From Variovorax sp. S12S4 (GTDB lineage: Bacteria > Pseudomonadota > Gammaproteobacteria > Burkholderiales > Burkholderiaceae_C), in NCBI RefSeq assembly GCF_023195515.1, contig NZ_JALPKR020000002.1, positions 3,821,001-3,885,000 on the forward strand: a stretch of DNA of 64,000 bases, in the 5' to 3' direction. Under the pieces are notes generated by a model. That model was not told the DNA's origin and searched no databases. It saw only the letters and a list, made by a program, of their open reading frames with translations. Positions 35,116 through 43,385 of the stretch are shown here, piece after piece. Within the stretch, counting starts at the first letter, position 1. Every line of letters begins with the position of its first letter. The position numbers and the translations under genes are program-made.

Positions 35116-35664
35116 TCAGCTCCGGCATGCCTCACCGGAATCTAGATGCAGTCGAAAGGGCTTCCACCCGCCCGGCGGGTCCCACTCGGCATTGCCAAAA
35201 ATCTGACCATCTCGAACTCTCTGAACAATGACACCATCGACCCCAAGTTCGGACTTCCTCCACAGGAGCTGACCAGTTCCGTCGAAGCGCAACAATTCTG
35301 AGGCCGACGCAACCAATACCGAGGAACCAAGTTCCGATGACTCAAGATCACTCGAAGTGAGTAGGTGGCCAAAGTAGCCATCGAGCGAGTGCGACGCCAA
35401 GTCGCCTGTCCTGGGAGAGAACACGGCAACTTGCTCGCCATAGCCGATGTAAATCAGTTCGCCAACGCAGCGCACATCCTGAAAGCAGGAATACCCAACG
35501 CCTGCGAGTAAATCAACTCGCCATTTAGCCTCTGCCCCTAGGCTGATCCCGACAGCCGCAACGGCAGATGCCGTCGAGCCGGAAAGGCCGCCTAATACAA
35601 AGCGATCAACATCTTGCCAGTCGCTAACGTCCTCAGCAGTGATGAAGGTTGCCCGCATGATCAT
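35116..35664 (-). CDS. hypothetical beta-rich protein
   Basis: 182 residues. Alternating short beta stretches (GELIYIGYGEQVAVFSPRTGDLASH, SSVLVASASELLRFDGTGQLLW) look like blades of a PQQ/WD-type propeller fragment. Start at ATG 35664 (GGGGAG upstream) or 35658. No signal peptide. An extended repeat lies about 75-130 bases past the stop. Family unknown. Confidence 0.64.
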   Translation of the reverse strand: MIMRATFITAEDVSDWQDVDRFVLGGLSGSTASAVAAVGISLGAEAKWRVDLLAGVGYSCFQDVRCVGELIYIGYGEQVAVFSPRTGDLASHSLDGYFGHLLTSSDLESSELGSSVLVASASELLRFDGTGQLLWRKSELGVDGVIVQRVRDGQIFGNAEWDPPGGWKPFRLHLDSGEACRS

Positions 35665-35764
35665 TGCTCCCCAGTCTACCGAGGTGCAATCGATGGGCTG
35701 TCAAGGCGGATTGCCCGGACGCTTACGGCGCGGCGAATGGCTGGTTGTGGCCGCGTGCCGCAGT

Positions 35765-35929
35765 TCACCGTTCAGAGTCGTTCGTCTGTTTCCCAACAAC
35801 TGCTGAGCCAACGAGCTCAATGACGGTCGACAAACCGAGCATAAAGACGGCGACCCCGGATACGCCGGCAGCGAACAGGCCGAGCGCGACGACGACACAG
35901 GCTATCGAAAAGCAATGGATGATTTTCAA
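35765..35929 (-). CDS. small membrane protein, 54 residues (TTG start)
   Basis: Hidden small gene between two repeats. A TTG at 35929 reads K-I-I-H-C-F then SIACVVVALGLFAAGVSGVA, then VFMLGLSTVIELVGSAVV and a hydrophilic end GKQTNDSER-stop. Two hydrophobic helices. The stop codon lies 12 bases from the repeat core at 35748-35753, the same joint as in the larger cassettes. That placement, not length, is the main support. Function unknown. Confidence 0.6.
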   Translation of the reverse strand: MKIIHCFSIACVVVALGLFAAGVSGVAVFMLGLSTVIELVGSAVVGKQTNDSER

Positions 35930-36021
35930 GGTCGGCCCTGATTGATGTGTAGCAAATGATTGTCTTGGAATGGAACGTCTGTGCCAACTTCCGCTTTTGG
36001 CCGAACTCTGTCAGTCTGGCG

Positions 36022-36354
36022 CTATCGAGGCTGGGCCTCGAAACGCAACAGTTTGACCCTTGTACCCACCGGCACGTCGGTGTTTGACAGCCCGGCAAAT
36101 GCAATCACGCCCGGCGCGTGTATGGGGCTGACAAGGGCCACGGACGCGAAGTGCTGGGTAATTGAACCGTCCGGCAACGTCAGTTCGACGCGCAAGCGGG
36201 CCGCCTCGCAATGGGGTTTCAGCCTAGGCATTGGCAACGATGAGACAGCGTTCGCCAAGACGAAGTACGGCGAGTCCAACGTCGCCGACAAAGACGAACG
36301 GCCTCCGCGCAGCGGCATGGCTTCGGACGCACTGATTCGGAATTGGACGGACAT
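36022..36354 (-). CDS. hypothetical beta-sandwich-like protein
   Basis: 110 residues from MSVQFRISASEAMPLRGG. Mostly beta structure (YFVLANAVSSLPMPRL, ARLRVELTLPDGSITQHFASVALV, TRVKLLRFEAQPR). No signal peptide. Start codon lies 4 bases from the repeat copy at 36358, and the 3' repeat core is at 35998, so this cassette is tightly packed. Family unknown. Confidence 0.66.
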   Translation of the reverse strand: MSVQFRISASEAMPLRGGRSSLSATLDSPYFVLANAVSSLPMPRLKPHCEAARLRVELTLPDGSITQHFASVALVSPIHAPGVIAFAGLSNTDVPVGTRVKLLRFEAQPR

Positions 36355-36447
36355 GATGAATGGCTGGTTCTGGCCGACTGTAGCCGTTACAGCGACTGAT
36401 GCAACGGGCAAAAAGCCGTCATAGGCCCCGCCCAAAGCAGACGCCGC

Positions 36448-36871
36448 TCAGCCATCAATTTCGAGTACAGCGAGTTCCCCGGTGAACTCAATGGCCTCCC
36501 CTATTTGCAAGGAGTGGCTCTTTTCCGTTTCCACACGAATCGCCGGTCCGCCTTTCTGAGATTAGGCAGTGAAAGCTGTAGGCGTCAGGGCTGTCAAGGA
36601 CCGTGTTTGCGATCGTGCAGCGGGGCGACAAAGCCGTCGGTTGCACAAACGAGGGCCTCACTGGAGAAACTTGCGGACGTATCTCGTTGACAAACTGGAT
36701 CTTGATCTGAGAGCAGAATCCGCTTCCTTCCACGAAACGCTCAACTTCTCGATTGTTCTCTTGGGACTCGATGGCTCCAATCCAATAAACGGCTCCACCG
36801 TCGACCACGACTTCGAGAGTGCGTTCGTATCCGTTGCGAACGATGCGGCTCAGTTTTCCGTTTAACTGCAT
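36448..36871 (-). pseudogene. hypothetical cassette gene, probable frameshift near the C terminus
   Basis: Start MQLNGKLSRIVRNGYERTLEVVVDGGAVYWIG. The written frame runs on to a low-quality tail ending at 36488. A one-base shift near 36560 instead joins a convincing ending, GGPAIRVETEKSHSLQIGEA then IEFTGELAVLEIDG-stop at 36448 (424 = 3n+1, about 140 residues). Beta-rich, no signal peptide, family unknown. The 3' repeat core is at 36371. Confidence 0.58.
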
Positions 36872-36983
36872 GTGTTGATCGTAGGGCTGCTTTGGCCGAC
36901 TGTAGCCGGTCGCGTTGCCGTCGCGAAACGGCCCGAAGCGGCTGTTCATACACCTCCGCATCGAGCCGTCGGAAATCCAAACC

Positions 36984-37280
36984 CTACAGCTCCAGGACGA
37001 ACGCGAGACCGTCCCAGGGATACCAGACAAGGTAGCCTGTCGCGACAGCGGCCGCCGCAGCGGAGATTAAACGTCGAGTCGTTGCCCAGTCGATCAGGGA
37101 CCACGCGAGGCCAGGAAATACAACACACAGCGACCATATCGCCGCCAATTTGATCCTGCGGAGGTCGACTGGCTCAAGGTGGCCGGCAAGGGGATGAGGA
37201 ATGATCCAAAGGCAGAGCGGCACGAGCCATGGAGCGACGCACAGCAGGATGTGAACTGGGAACCCTCGCTGACTGGACAT
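36984..37280 (-). CDS. small membrane protein
   Basis: 98 residues from MSSQRGFPVHILLCVAPWLV. Three hydrophobic segments (ILLCVAPWLVPLCLWIIP, LAAIWSLCVVFPGLAWSLI, ISAAAAAVATGYLVWYP) with short loops. No recognised family. The start lies 20 bases from the repeat at 37302, and the 3' repeat is at 36893. Confidence 0.68.
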   Translation of the reverse strand: MSSQRGFPVHILLCVAPWLVPLCLWIIPHPLAGHLEPVDLRRIKLAAIWSLCVVFPGLAWSLIDWATTRRLISAAAAAVATGYLVWYPWDGLAFVLEL

Positions 37281-37320
37281 GTGATTTTCAGTTTCCGCTT
37301 CTGGCCGCAAGCCACTGATG

Positions 37321-37734
37321 CTAGTCGCCGCGAACGCCGACGACGCTACGCAGCCCAACTAGGTCAGGCGGGTCCGATTCGACAAAGAAGAGGTCCTCTG
37401 CCACGCCCGTGACGTTATCGGTAATGCCGATGACGAACTCGCGGCCCAAAGCAGAGTGCAGTTTTGCGAGATGCTCGGTGATGCGCGCAACGTCGCCGAA
37501 CCAACCTTCGGGCTCGTCGCCTGGGTCGGGCAGGACCAAGTTGATGCCAAGCTCCCAGTCAGGCAAATCGTCAGGGTAGCCGCCGATCGCGGTTCTCTTC
37601 TGGTTCACCACGGTCGGCCTCGATGCGACCCAGCCTGGCGCTGCGGCAAGCGCCACGAGCGCTTCCTCGATGGGCGCGACGACGTCATCTAGGTCTGAGC
37701 CGTCTACGTACGCATACAGAGTGTGTCGTTGCAT
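37321..37734 (-). CDS. hypothetical protein
   Basis: 137 residues, MQRHTLYAYVDGSDLDDVVA. An acidic alpha/beta protein with LVLPDPGDEPEGWFGDVARI and REFVIGITDNVTGVAEDLFFVE. The last part resembles immunity-type domains, but no family name is safe. The stop codon (37321-37323) lies 14 bases from the repeat core at 37302-37307. Confidence 0.68.
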   Translation of the reverse strand: MQRHTLYAYVDGSDLDDVVAPIEEALVALAAAPGWVASRPTVVNQKRTAIGGYPDDLPDWELGINLVLPDPGDEPEGWFGDVARITEHLAKLHSALGREFVIGITDNVTGVAEDLFFVESDPPDLVGLRSVVGVRGD

Positions 37735-37786
37735 GGTTCTACTGGAGGCTGAGTGGGAAGATCCGGTTGTGGCCGCCTTCAGAAGT

Positions 37787-38071
37787 TTACTGAGGTGCGT
37801 GGATCGTTTCGTGCTTCGCGACCATTACGCTCTCCTCAAGACGCTCCATTTGCAAGTGGCTCGGGCCGAAGGCAACAGCAGTTATCTTCAATGTTTGCTG
37901 GCGCGTCTCCTCGATTGAAACCCGGACCTCGAGCTGAAGTTCTTCGCCTTCCACGTCAACAGTTTTTGAAGTTGGAACGGCGCGGACATGCATCTCAAGG
38001 ACGTGCCATGGCAGCAGGCGGAACGCCTCTAGCTCAGTTGCAAGTACTGCGTAGGCGCTTGCACGCTTCAT
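37787..38071 (-). CDS. hypothetical protein
   Basis: 94 residues, MKRASAYAVLATELEAFRLL. One helix then three long beta strands (EMHVRAVPTSKTVDVEG, ELQLEVRVSIEE, TLKITAVAFG) and a helical end. No family recognised. The repeat core (37770) lies 12 bases beyond the stop. Confidence 0.64.
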   Translation of the reverse strand: MKRASAYAVLATELEAFRLLPWHVLEMHVRAVPTSKTVDVEGEELQLEVRVSIEETRQQTLKITAVAFGPSHLQMERLEESVMVAKHETIHAPQ

Positions 38072-38145
38072 GACATTCCTTCAAAAAGTCAGCGACGCTG
38101 GAACTGGCAGTACGATGACGGCCGGATTTGGCGCAAGCGGGGGTC

Positions 38146-38508
38146 CTATTTGGGCAGCCGTCCGGTGTCCATGAGATATCCCACGAAATCATCGTGAAGG
38201 CCTTCGCCTACTCTGCTGCCGTGTTCATCAACCACGTAGAGGCGCCCCTTCTCGGCAAGAGCCGTGCCGCCATCCAATGCAACCAGGAATGAATGCCCGA
38301 GACCACGAAAGCACTCCGAAAGGACCTTCGCCAGAGTTTCTCTTGGCACCCCAGCGGCGACAAGAGCGTGTTGAATCTCGCGATACGGCTTCTCGTCTTC
38401 TACCCAAACAAGGTCGGATTGAGGGTCGGTGAGGGCTTCCGACGCAGCTGTCGACCACGCCTCCAGTGCCCTTGCCATGTCCTCAAAAAGGTCGTTCTTT
38501 GTAGCCAT
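38146..38508 (-). CDS. hypothetical protein
   Basis: About 120 residues from MATKNDLFEDMARALEAWST. A helical N-terminal half, then LAKVLSECFRGLGHSFLVALDGGTALAEKGRLYVVDEHG, which resembles small cytosolic immunity proteins in layout. Starts at 38517 or 38592 are also open. The adjoining repeat (38128) is degenerate, and the next lies upstream at 38550. Confidence 0.64.
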   Translation of the reverse strand: MATKNDLFEDMARALEAWSTAASEALTDPQSDLVWVEDEKPYREIQHALVAAGVPRETLAKVLSECFRGLGHSFLVALDGGTALAEKGRLYVVDEHGSRVGEGLHDDFVGYLMDTGRLPK

Positions 38509-38588
38509 AGGATCCATGCGAATTGATGCCGGTGTCGAACGCTCGGTCTCGGCCGATTCTTGCCGCACCGGTGCACCTCGATCATCGA

Positions 38589-39013
38589 TCAAATACGCGT
38601 CGCCAATGTGGCGAGCATCTTGGCGAGGCCGGTATCCGCTGAACTGTAGGGATGATCGAAGTGTTCAATTTCCAGCCACTGTGCTTCCTGGCCGGGATGG
38701 ACGTACTTTTCAAAATCGTCGACCAGCAACACTTGGTGCGGACTTACGCCGGGACAAACTGGAGGTCTTTCGTCGCACCGTGCCACGTGATGTACTCCAT
38801 CTCCGCAAACCAGGAGGGCGCGATTCTCTCTTCCACCAATAAGCGCGCGATGTTTCTGAATCGCTCTTCCTTGACAGTGGTGAACATGACGATGCGGGGA
38901 AAGAGTTCAGCGCAACGATCCAGGAACTCAGCCAAGCCCGGCCGCGGTATCTGGCTCATCGCGTTTGAGATCAAGGTGCCTTCGAGGTCGAGAGCAAGGA
39001 CGTAGCTGTTCAT
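38589..39013 (-). pseudogene. HAD-like phosphatase cassette gene with frameshift
   Basis: Two frames join to one protein of about 141 residues if one C is added at the GGG run near 38750. The N-terminal part is MNSYVLALDLEGTLISNAMS with the HAD motif DLEGTLIS (the second catalytic Asp is replaced by Glu) and IVMFTTVKEERF. It continues as HQVLLVDDFEKYVHPGQ with the acidic motif 4. 425 bases = 3n+2 fits one lost base. HAD hydrolases of this small size act on phosphate esters; the Glu in motif 1 is unusual. The repeat core at 38550 lies beyond the stop. Confidence 0.66.
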
Positions 39014-39101
39014 GAATGGACGTTTGATTGGCCGCGAAGGTCCGGTCTTGGCTGCATTTTGCCTTCGACTGGCGCCCCTCGATCAGGACGCCAACAACCC
39101 G

Positions 39102-39725
39102 TCAGGCTTCCGTCTGCTCGGCCATTTCCAGTGCGTCCTCGACCTCGATGCCGAGGTAACGCACAGTACTCTCGAGCTTGGTGTGGCCGAGCAGGAGCTG
39201 CACCGCGCGGAGATTCTTCGTTCGGCGATAGACCAACGACGCCTTGGTCCGGCGCATTGAGTGCGTGCCGTACTCGGCCGAGTCCAGTCCGATCTCCTCC
39301 ACCCAGCCATCAACAATTCGGGCGTACTGCCTGGTCCCGAGATGCGGCGACGAATGCACCCGGCTCGGGAACAGGAAGTCCTCGGAGCGAAGGTGGGCCA
39401 GATTGATCCAGCTGGACACGGCCTCCCGCGTCGGATCGGTGAGCTCAAATTGGACCGGTCGCCCGGTCTTTTGCTGAACCACGTTCGCCCGTGCGGCCGT
39501 CCGATCGCCGTTGGCAACATCGCGGACCCGCAGCTTCACCAGGTCGCATGCCCTGAGCTTGCTGTCGATTCCGAGATTGAAAAGTGCAAGGTCTCGCGTA
39601 CGACGGGACAACTGGAGTCGAGTGCGGATCGCCCAAATTTCCTTGAGCTTGAAAGGCCGCTTCTGTCCCACGAGTTTGTCTTTGTTCCACGGGGGCCGTG
39701 GTGCTGAGACGGTGAGAGCGTCCAT
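39102..39725 (-). CDS. catalytic-domain-only tyrosine recombinase B
   Basis: 207 residues, no N-terminal DNA-binding domain. Active-site set complete: Arg58 (SKLRACDL), Lys86 (QQKTGRP), His155-x-x-Arg158 (THSMRRT), His181 (LLLGHTKLEST), Tyr190 (VRYLGIE). Paralogue of recombinase A at 26360-26983; both read on the minus strand. It lies inside the array with a repeat core 48 bases past its stop (39049). It could catalyse recombination at the repeats, either alone or with A, though no experiment supports this yet. Confidence 0.9.
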   Translation of the reverse strand: MDALTVSAPRPPWNKDKLVGQKRPFKLKEIWAIRTRLQLSRRTRDLALFNLGIDSKLRACDLVKLRVRDVANGDRTAARANVVQQKTGRPVQFELTDPTREAVSSWINLAHLRSEDFLFPSRVHSSPHLGTRQYARIVDGWVEEIGLDSAEYGTHSMRRTKASLVYRRTKNLRAVQLLLGHTKLESTVRYLGIEVEDALEMAEQTEA

Positions 39726-39884
39726 GTCGATCTCCTATGCAGTTTAGGGATCGAAACTTTGCGCCAGCGGAGGCGCATGGGAGGCGAAGCGGAATTCGAA
39801 GGCTCGCGAAAGCAGTCATTGGAGAGAAGCGTCTCGAACGTGCCCCCGCTTCTCCTGCATGGCTCCTTAGGGTCTAATTCCGCC

Positions 39885-40178
39885 ATGATTCAAGATGACG
39901 GCCTCGATGATTTCTCTGCGGCTCTAGCGGCTGCGGGAGTGCGGAGCGAACTATTTCATGACTGCATCCACATTCCTTTGTTGGAGGATCAAGGTTTGGT
40001 CGAGGTGAAATCTTGGAGCGGCAGAGAGCGCTCCGTGCAGCTCTTCAAAGGAAGAGATTCCCGAGACCTAACGGTGGCGCCAGGGGAATTCGAGTGCGAA
40101 CCGACTGAGGCGGTAGAGCGCCTACTTCAAAGGCTTACGGAATGCGGGGTGCACGCGCAGCCGATAGGCGAAGAATAG
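39885..40178 (+). CDS. hypothetical protein
   Basis: 97 residues from MIQDDGLDDFSAALAAAGVR. Alpha/beta, acidic N terminus (SELFHDCIHIPLLEDQGLVE) and a C-terminal helix (EAVERLLQRLTECGVH). The one plus-strand gene within the otherwise minus-strand part of the array. The repeat next to its stop (40202) is oriented for the opposite gene, so the rule does not hold here. Family unknown. Confidence 0.6.
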   Translation: MIQDDGLDDFSAALAAAGVRSELFHDCIHIPLLEDQGLVEVKSWSGRERSVQLFKGRDSRDLTVAPGEFECEPTEAVERLLQRLTECGVHAQPIGEE

Positions 40179-40217
40179 AAGTCCTGCCATGTGTCCGGTC
40201 CTGGCCGGCAGCTGGCC

Positions 40218-40556
40218 TCACACTCGCGCAGCGTCGGAGCGGACGCGCGGCGCGCTGCAAGCGGCGCAGTAGTTCGCGTCGGGAGTGCGAAGCGGCTTCC
40301 CGCATTCAGAGCAAGGTGGCCCATAGAGGCTCAGTCGATGATGGTAAAGAGCAAGAGGATTGGTCTCCTTGAAGCCCGTGATGCGCTCATAAATTGCTAG
40401 CGCTTTCTCTCCAACGTCGGCCTGTGCCTGAGGTAAGCCAACGCCGGTTTTCTCGCGATATTCCCGTATCTGCTCTATGAAGCTCTTAGGGAAGACCAGT
40501 TCATATTCCTCTTCCGTGAGAATCGGGAGATCGATCTTGCATCGCCAGCAATACAT
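40218..40556 (-). CDS. zinc-ribbon hypothetical protein, copy 2
   Basis: Paralogue of the protein at 31077-31412, about 90 percent identical. The N-terminal YCWRCK and C-terminal CSECGK and YCAACS Cys pairs are retained. The repeat core at 40202 lies about 11 bases past the stop, and another copy (40628) lies upstream. The two copies diverged more than the 315-bp pair, so the duplication is older. Confidence 0.72.
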   Translation of the reverse strand: MYCWRCKIDLPILTEEEYELVFPKSFIEQIREYREKTGVGLPQAQADVGEKALAIYERITGFKETNPLALYHHRLSLYGPPCSECGKPLRTPDANYCAACSAPRVRSDAARV

Positions 40557-40683
40557 GGTGGTGGCCACTGTTCCTCGATCCTTTCTATGAGGGGACAGAA
40601 CTGCACGTCCGCCCGAACGTCCGGCTCTGCCCGCATTCTGCCTTTCCAGCCGATGCCGAAACGGGGTGCCGAGTTCGAGCACG

Positions 40684-40869
40684 CTACTTGGAGCTTCCGC
40701 CGCCTATAAGGTCCCACGCCAAGCCGACGACCCAGCCGATGCCCACCAACCATGCGCCGGCCTGAACTGTGTCAATGTCGGTGGGCGCGACCCAATGGAC
40801 GATCATCGCGAGTAGCAACCCGGCAACGGCGCCAAGACAAGACAATGGTGAAACGAGAGCATCAAGCAT
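40684..40869 (-). CDS. small membrane protein
   Basis: 61 residues, MLDALVSPLSCLGAVAGLLL start. Two hydrophobic helices (LGAVAGLLLAMIVHWVAP and GAWLVGIGWVVGLAWDLIGG) and a short polar tail. It lies between repeats at 40628 and 40898, as one cassette. Function unknown. Confidence 0.66.
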   Translation of the reverse strand: MLDALVSPLSCLGAVAGLLLAMIVHWVAPTDIDTVQAGAWLVGIGWVVGLAWDLIGGGSSK

Positions 40870-40903
40870 TTCGGAGGTCTTGGCGAACGTCTGGTTGTGG
40901 CCG

Positions 40904-42405
40904 ATTGTGTTGAAAAACTCCGCTGAATTCTAGGAACTGGCTCGCAGTTTGCATGCCCTTCATCATCGATGGAGGTACGCATCATGATGGGTCGGAGCAT
41001 TGTTCAAGACCAGTTGTTCTACGCATTCAACCTCGAAGACCACGTCCCACACGATCACCTGCGCGGGGCGTTGACCGTTTCCTCGATCTCAGCGAATTGC
41101 GCCAACATCTGGCTGCGTTCTACAGCCGCACTGGCCGGCCCTCGATCGATCCCGAACTCATGATCCGCATGCTGGTCATCGGCTACTGCCTGGGCATCCG
41201 CTCTGAGCGCCGGCTGTGCGAGGAAGTCCATCTCAATCTGGCCTATCGTTGGTTCTGTCGCCTCGGCCTGGAGGACAGAGTGCCCGATCACTCGACCTTC
41301 TCCAAGAACCGCCACGACCGCTTCCGCCAGAGCGACGCGTTGCGCTTCGTCTTCGAGACAGTGCTGCGCCGTTGCATGACCGAAGGCCTGGTTCAAGGCG
41401 AAGGATTCGCCGTCGATGCCAGCATCATCAAGGCCGACGCCAACCGCGCGCGCAACGTTCCAGCTTCCGACGTCGCCCAATGGCGCCAGGGCACCCAGTG
41501 CAAACGCGCGGTGCGCGAGTACTTGGACGCTCTCGACCGCAGCACCAGGTGGTCCGGCGTTCTACGCCTACTCAACCAACTCCCTTATCGATCTGTCGGC
41601 GGGAATCATCATGGACGTGGAGGCCACGCCGGCGCACCGCACGCCGGAGGTCGACTCCACCCGGACGATGATTGAGCGTGTCGAGAAGCGCTTCGACATC
41701 AGGCCACGGGGACTCGTCGGTGACACCGCCTATGGCACCGCCCCACTGCTGGGCTGGATGGTCGAAGACAAACAGATCGAACCTCACGTGCCTGTGTGGG
41801 ACAGGACGGTTCGCAAGGACGGGAGTCTGTCGATCGGCGAGTTCCAGTGGCAACCCGAGCGCAATGAATATGTTTGCCCTGAAGGCCGTGCGTTGCGCAA
41901 CGACCGGCGGCAGTTCACGACGCCGCGCACCCGCATCACCAAGGCCGACACCGTGATCTATCGGGCGAGCCAGGCAGACTGCGTCGACTGTGAAATGAAG
42001 GATCGCTGCTGCCCGAGCACGCCGTTCCGGAAGATCGCCCGCAGCATCCATGAGGGTGCCCGTGAGGTGGCGCGATCCATCGCGAAGACACCGCAGTACA
42101 GCCAATCGCGCAGGGAGCGCAAAAAGGTGGAGATGCTGTTCGCCCATCTCAAGCGCATCATGAAGCTGGATCGCCTCCGGCTTCGCGGGCTCAGTGGTGC
42201 GCGGGACGAGTTCTTGATGGCTGCCACAGCCCAGAACCTCAGGCGAACGGCGAAGTGGTTGATGCCATCTGAAGCAGTTGCGGCAATGAAGACTGCGTGA
42301 GGTGAGCTTGCAGGCTTGCCACGTGCTCTCGCATCGTCAACTCGATCAAGAATTCTGTGTGATCGCCAGCGCAGGCAAGATTCAAGGCGAGTTTTTCAAC
42401 ACAAT
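40904..42405 (+). mobile_element. IS1182-family insertion sequence inside a cassette repeat
   Basis: About 1.5 kb bounded by inverted ends ATTGTGTTGAAAAACTC (40904-40920) and GAGTTTTTCAACACAAT (42389-42405). Outside the left end the array reads TGGTTGTGGCCG; outside the right it resumes CGGCCGACTGTAGCC. The element thus sits in a repeat core with GGCCG on both sides, probably a short target duplication. Confidence 0.85.
40969..42300 (+). pseudogene. IS1182-family transposase (two frameshifts)
   Basis: DDE transposase spread over three frame segments. It begins MMGRSIVQDQLFYAFNLEDHVPHDH, moves frame near 41070 to FLDLSELRQHLAAFYSRTGRPSIDPELMIRM and the EGFAVDASIIKADANRARN catalytic region, and shifts again near 41555 to GIIMDVEATPAHRTPEVDSTRTM. 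It then runs to the end, with the CVDCEMKDRCCPS zinc-like segment and the MLFAHLKRIMKLDRLRLRG C-terminal region. All domains of an IS1182 transposase are present, but no single frame covers them, so the copy is inactive as written. Confidence 0.82.
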
Positions 42406-42460
42406 CGGCCGACTGTAGCCGGTCGCGACCTTGGAGCTTCGGGCCCAGAGCGGCCGTACA
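42406..42460. repeat. extended cassette repeat, right part after IS
   Basis: Resumes CGGCCGACTGTAGCCGGTCG, then GACCTTGGAGCTTCGGGCCC and AGAGCGGCCG. Joined to the left part at 40885-40903 (AACGTCTGGTTGTGGCCG) it makes one full extended repeat. Confidence 0.78.
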
Positions 42461-42540
42461 TGGAGCTCCAGAGCGGTCATTGAAGATCGATCTCGGGCGC
42501 TCGCTGCCATAGAGTCTTTCGTCTCAGCCTGACGATCAAA

Positions 42541-42921
42541 CTAATAAGCGGCAACGCGTTTGATGACGGCGTTAGGAAAGTTCCAGGTTGGAATGAGTAG
42601 CTGATCCCAATCTATGTCGTCATAGGAATACTTCGCGTCGAACGCGCCATCTCGCGATATTTGAAATTTGCAGCCCGAAAAACGCTGGCGATTGCCGCCT
42701 AAAAGATTCTGTCGAAGTTCCCTAAACACTTCATCAAGGCCATCCGGCATAGCTATGCTGACCTCCTCGAGGCCGGCCGGCGCGCGGGTCACGTAGCTAC
42801 CCACAAAGGAGCTACGCGTCTCATCCACACGGTACTCGATGCAAAGTGCATCCCAGTCGGGCTCCAAAAGATGCGAAATCGAATCGAAGATCGCTCGGAA
42901 TATGTCAGTTGGGTCTGTCAT
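42541..42921 (-). CDS. hypothetical immunity-like protein
   Basis: 126 residues, MTDPTDIFRAIFDSISHLLE. The fold order (helix, strands EYRVDETRSSFVGSYVTR, helix LDEVFRELRQNLL, strands KFQISRDGAFDAKYSYDDIDW) resembles YezG/DUF600-type immunity proteins. The resemblance is loose. Flanked by repeats at 42406-42460 and 42972. Confidence 0.66.
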   Translation of the reverse strand: MTDPTDIFRAIFDSISHLLEPDWDALCIEYRVDETRSSFVGSYVTRAPAGLEEVSIAMPDGLDEVFRELRQNLLGGNRQRFSGCKFQISRDGAFDAKYSYDDIDWDQLLIPTWNFPNAVIKRVAAY

Positions 42922-43001
42922 TGGTGCTACGGTAAATTGCGTTTCTTAGCCAGTCTCGGAGTGTCCGGTTCTGGCCGGATTGTGACCTTTCTCAAGCAGC
43001 C

Positions 43002-43298
43002 TTAGCTACTCCGAGCGAGCCGCTCCCAGATGAATCCAATCCAATAGTTAGTCTCATCAGCCTGCGTGAGGACCGAACTGAGATCGGGAGCCGTTTCGAT
43101 GAGATGCAGAAGGGACCAAGCCAATCCGAAGCAGTCATCGGGGCCAAACAGCTTTGCGAGCTCCGTTGCCTCGTCTTGAGCAAGGGGACGGGTGATAGCC
43201 TCCAACGCAGCTTCAAACCTTTGCAACTGCCCAACTGATGCTCTATCGCTCGCTGGCAGCGGCCTGAGTGCCAGAAGTTCTTTGATCGCGGTTCGCAT
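43002..43298 (-). CDS. hypothetical protein
   Basis: 98 residues, all-helical (MRTAIKELLALRPLPASDRA, FGLAWSLLHLIETAPDL). Size and composition fit a small immunity-type protein, without family evidence. The repeat core (42972) lies 25 bases past the stop. Confidence 0.66.
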   Translation of the reverse strand: MRTAIKELLALRPLPASDRASVGQLQRFEAALEAITRPLAQDEATELAKLFGPDDCFGLAWSLLHLIETAPDLSSVLTQADETNYWIGFIWERLARSS

Positions 43299-43385
43299 AT
43301 TGATGTTGTTCTGAACGACGGCTGTTGGCCGAATTCTGCCCCTCGCGCGAGGGGCCAGCCTCTCGTTGCCAACAGCAGGTGAAGG

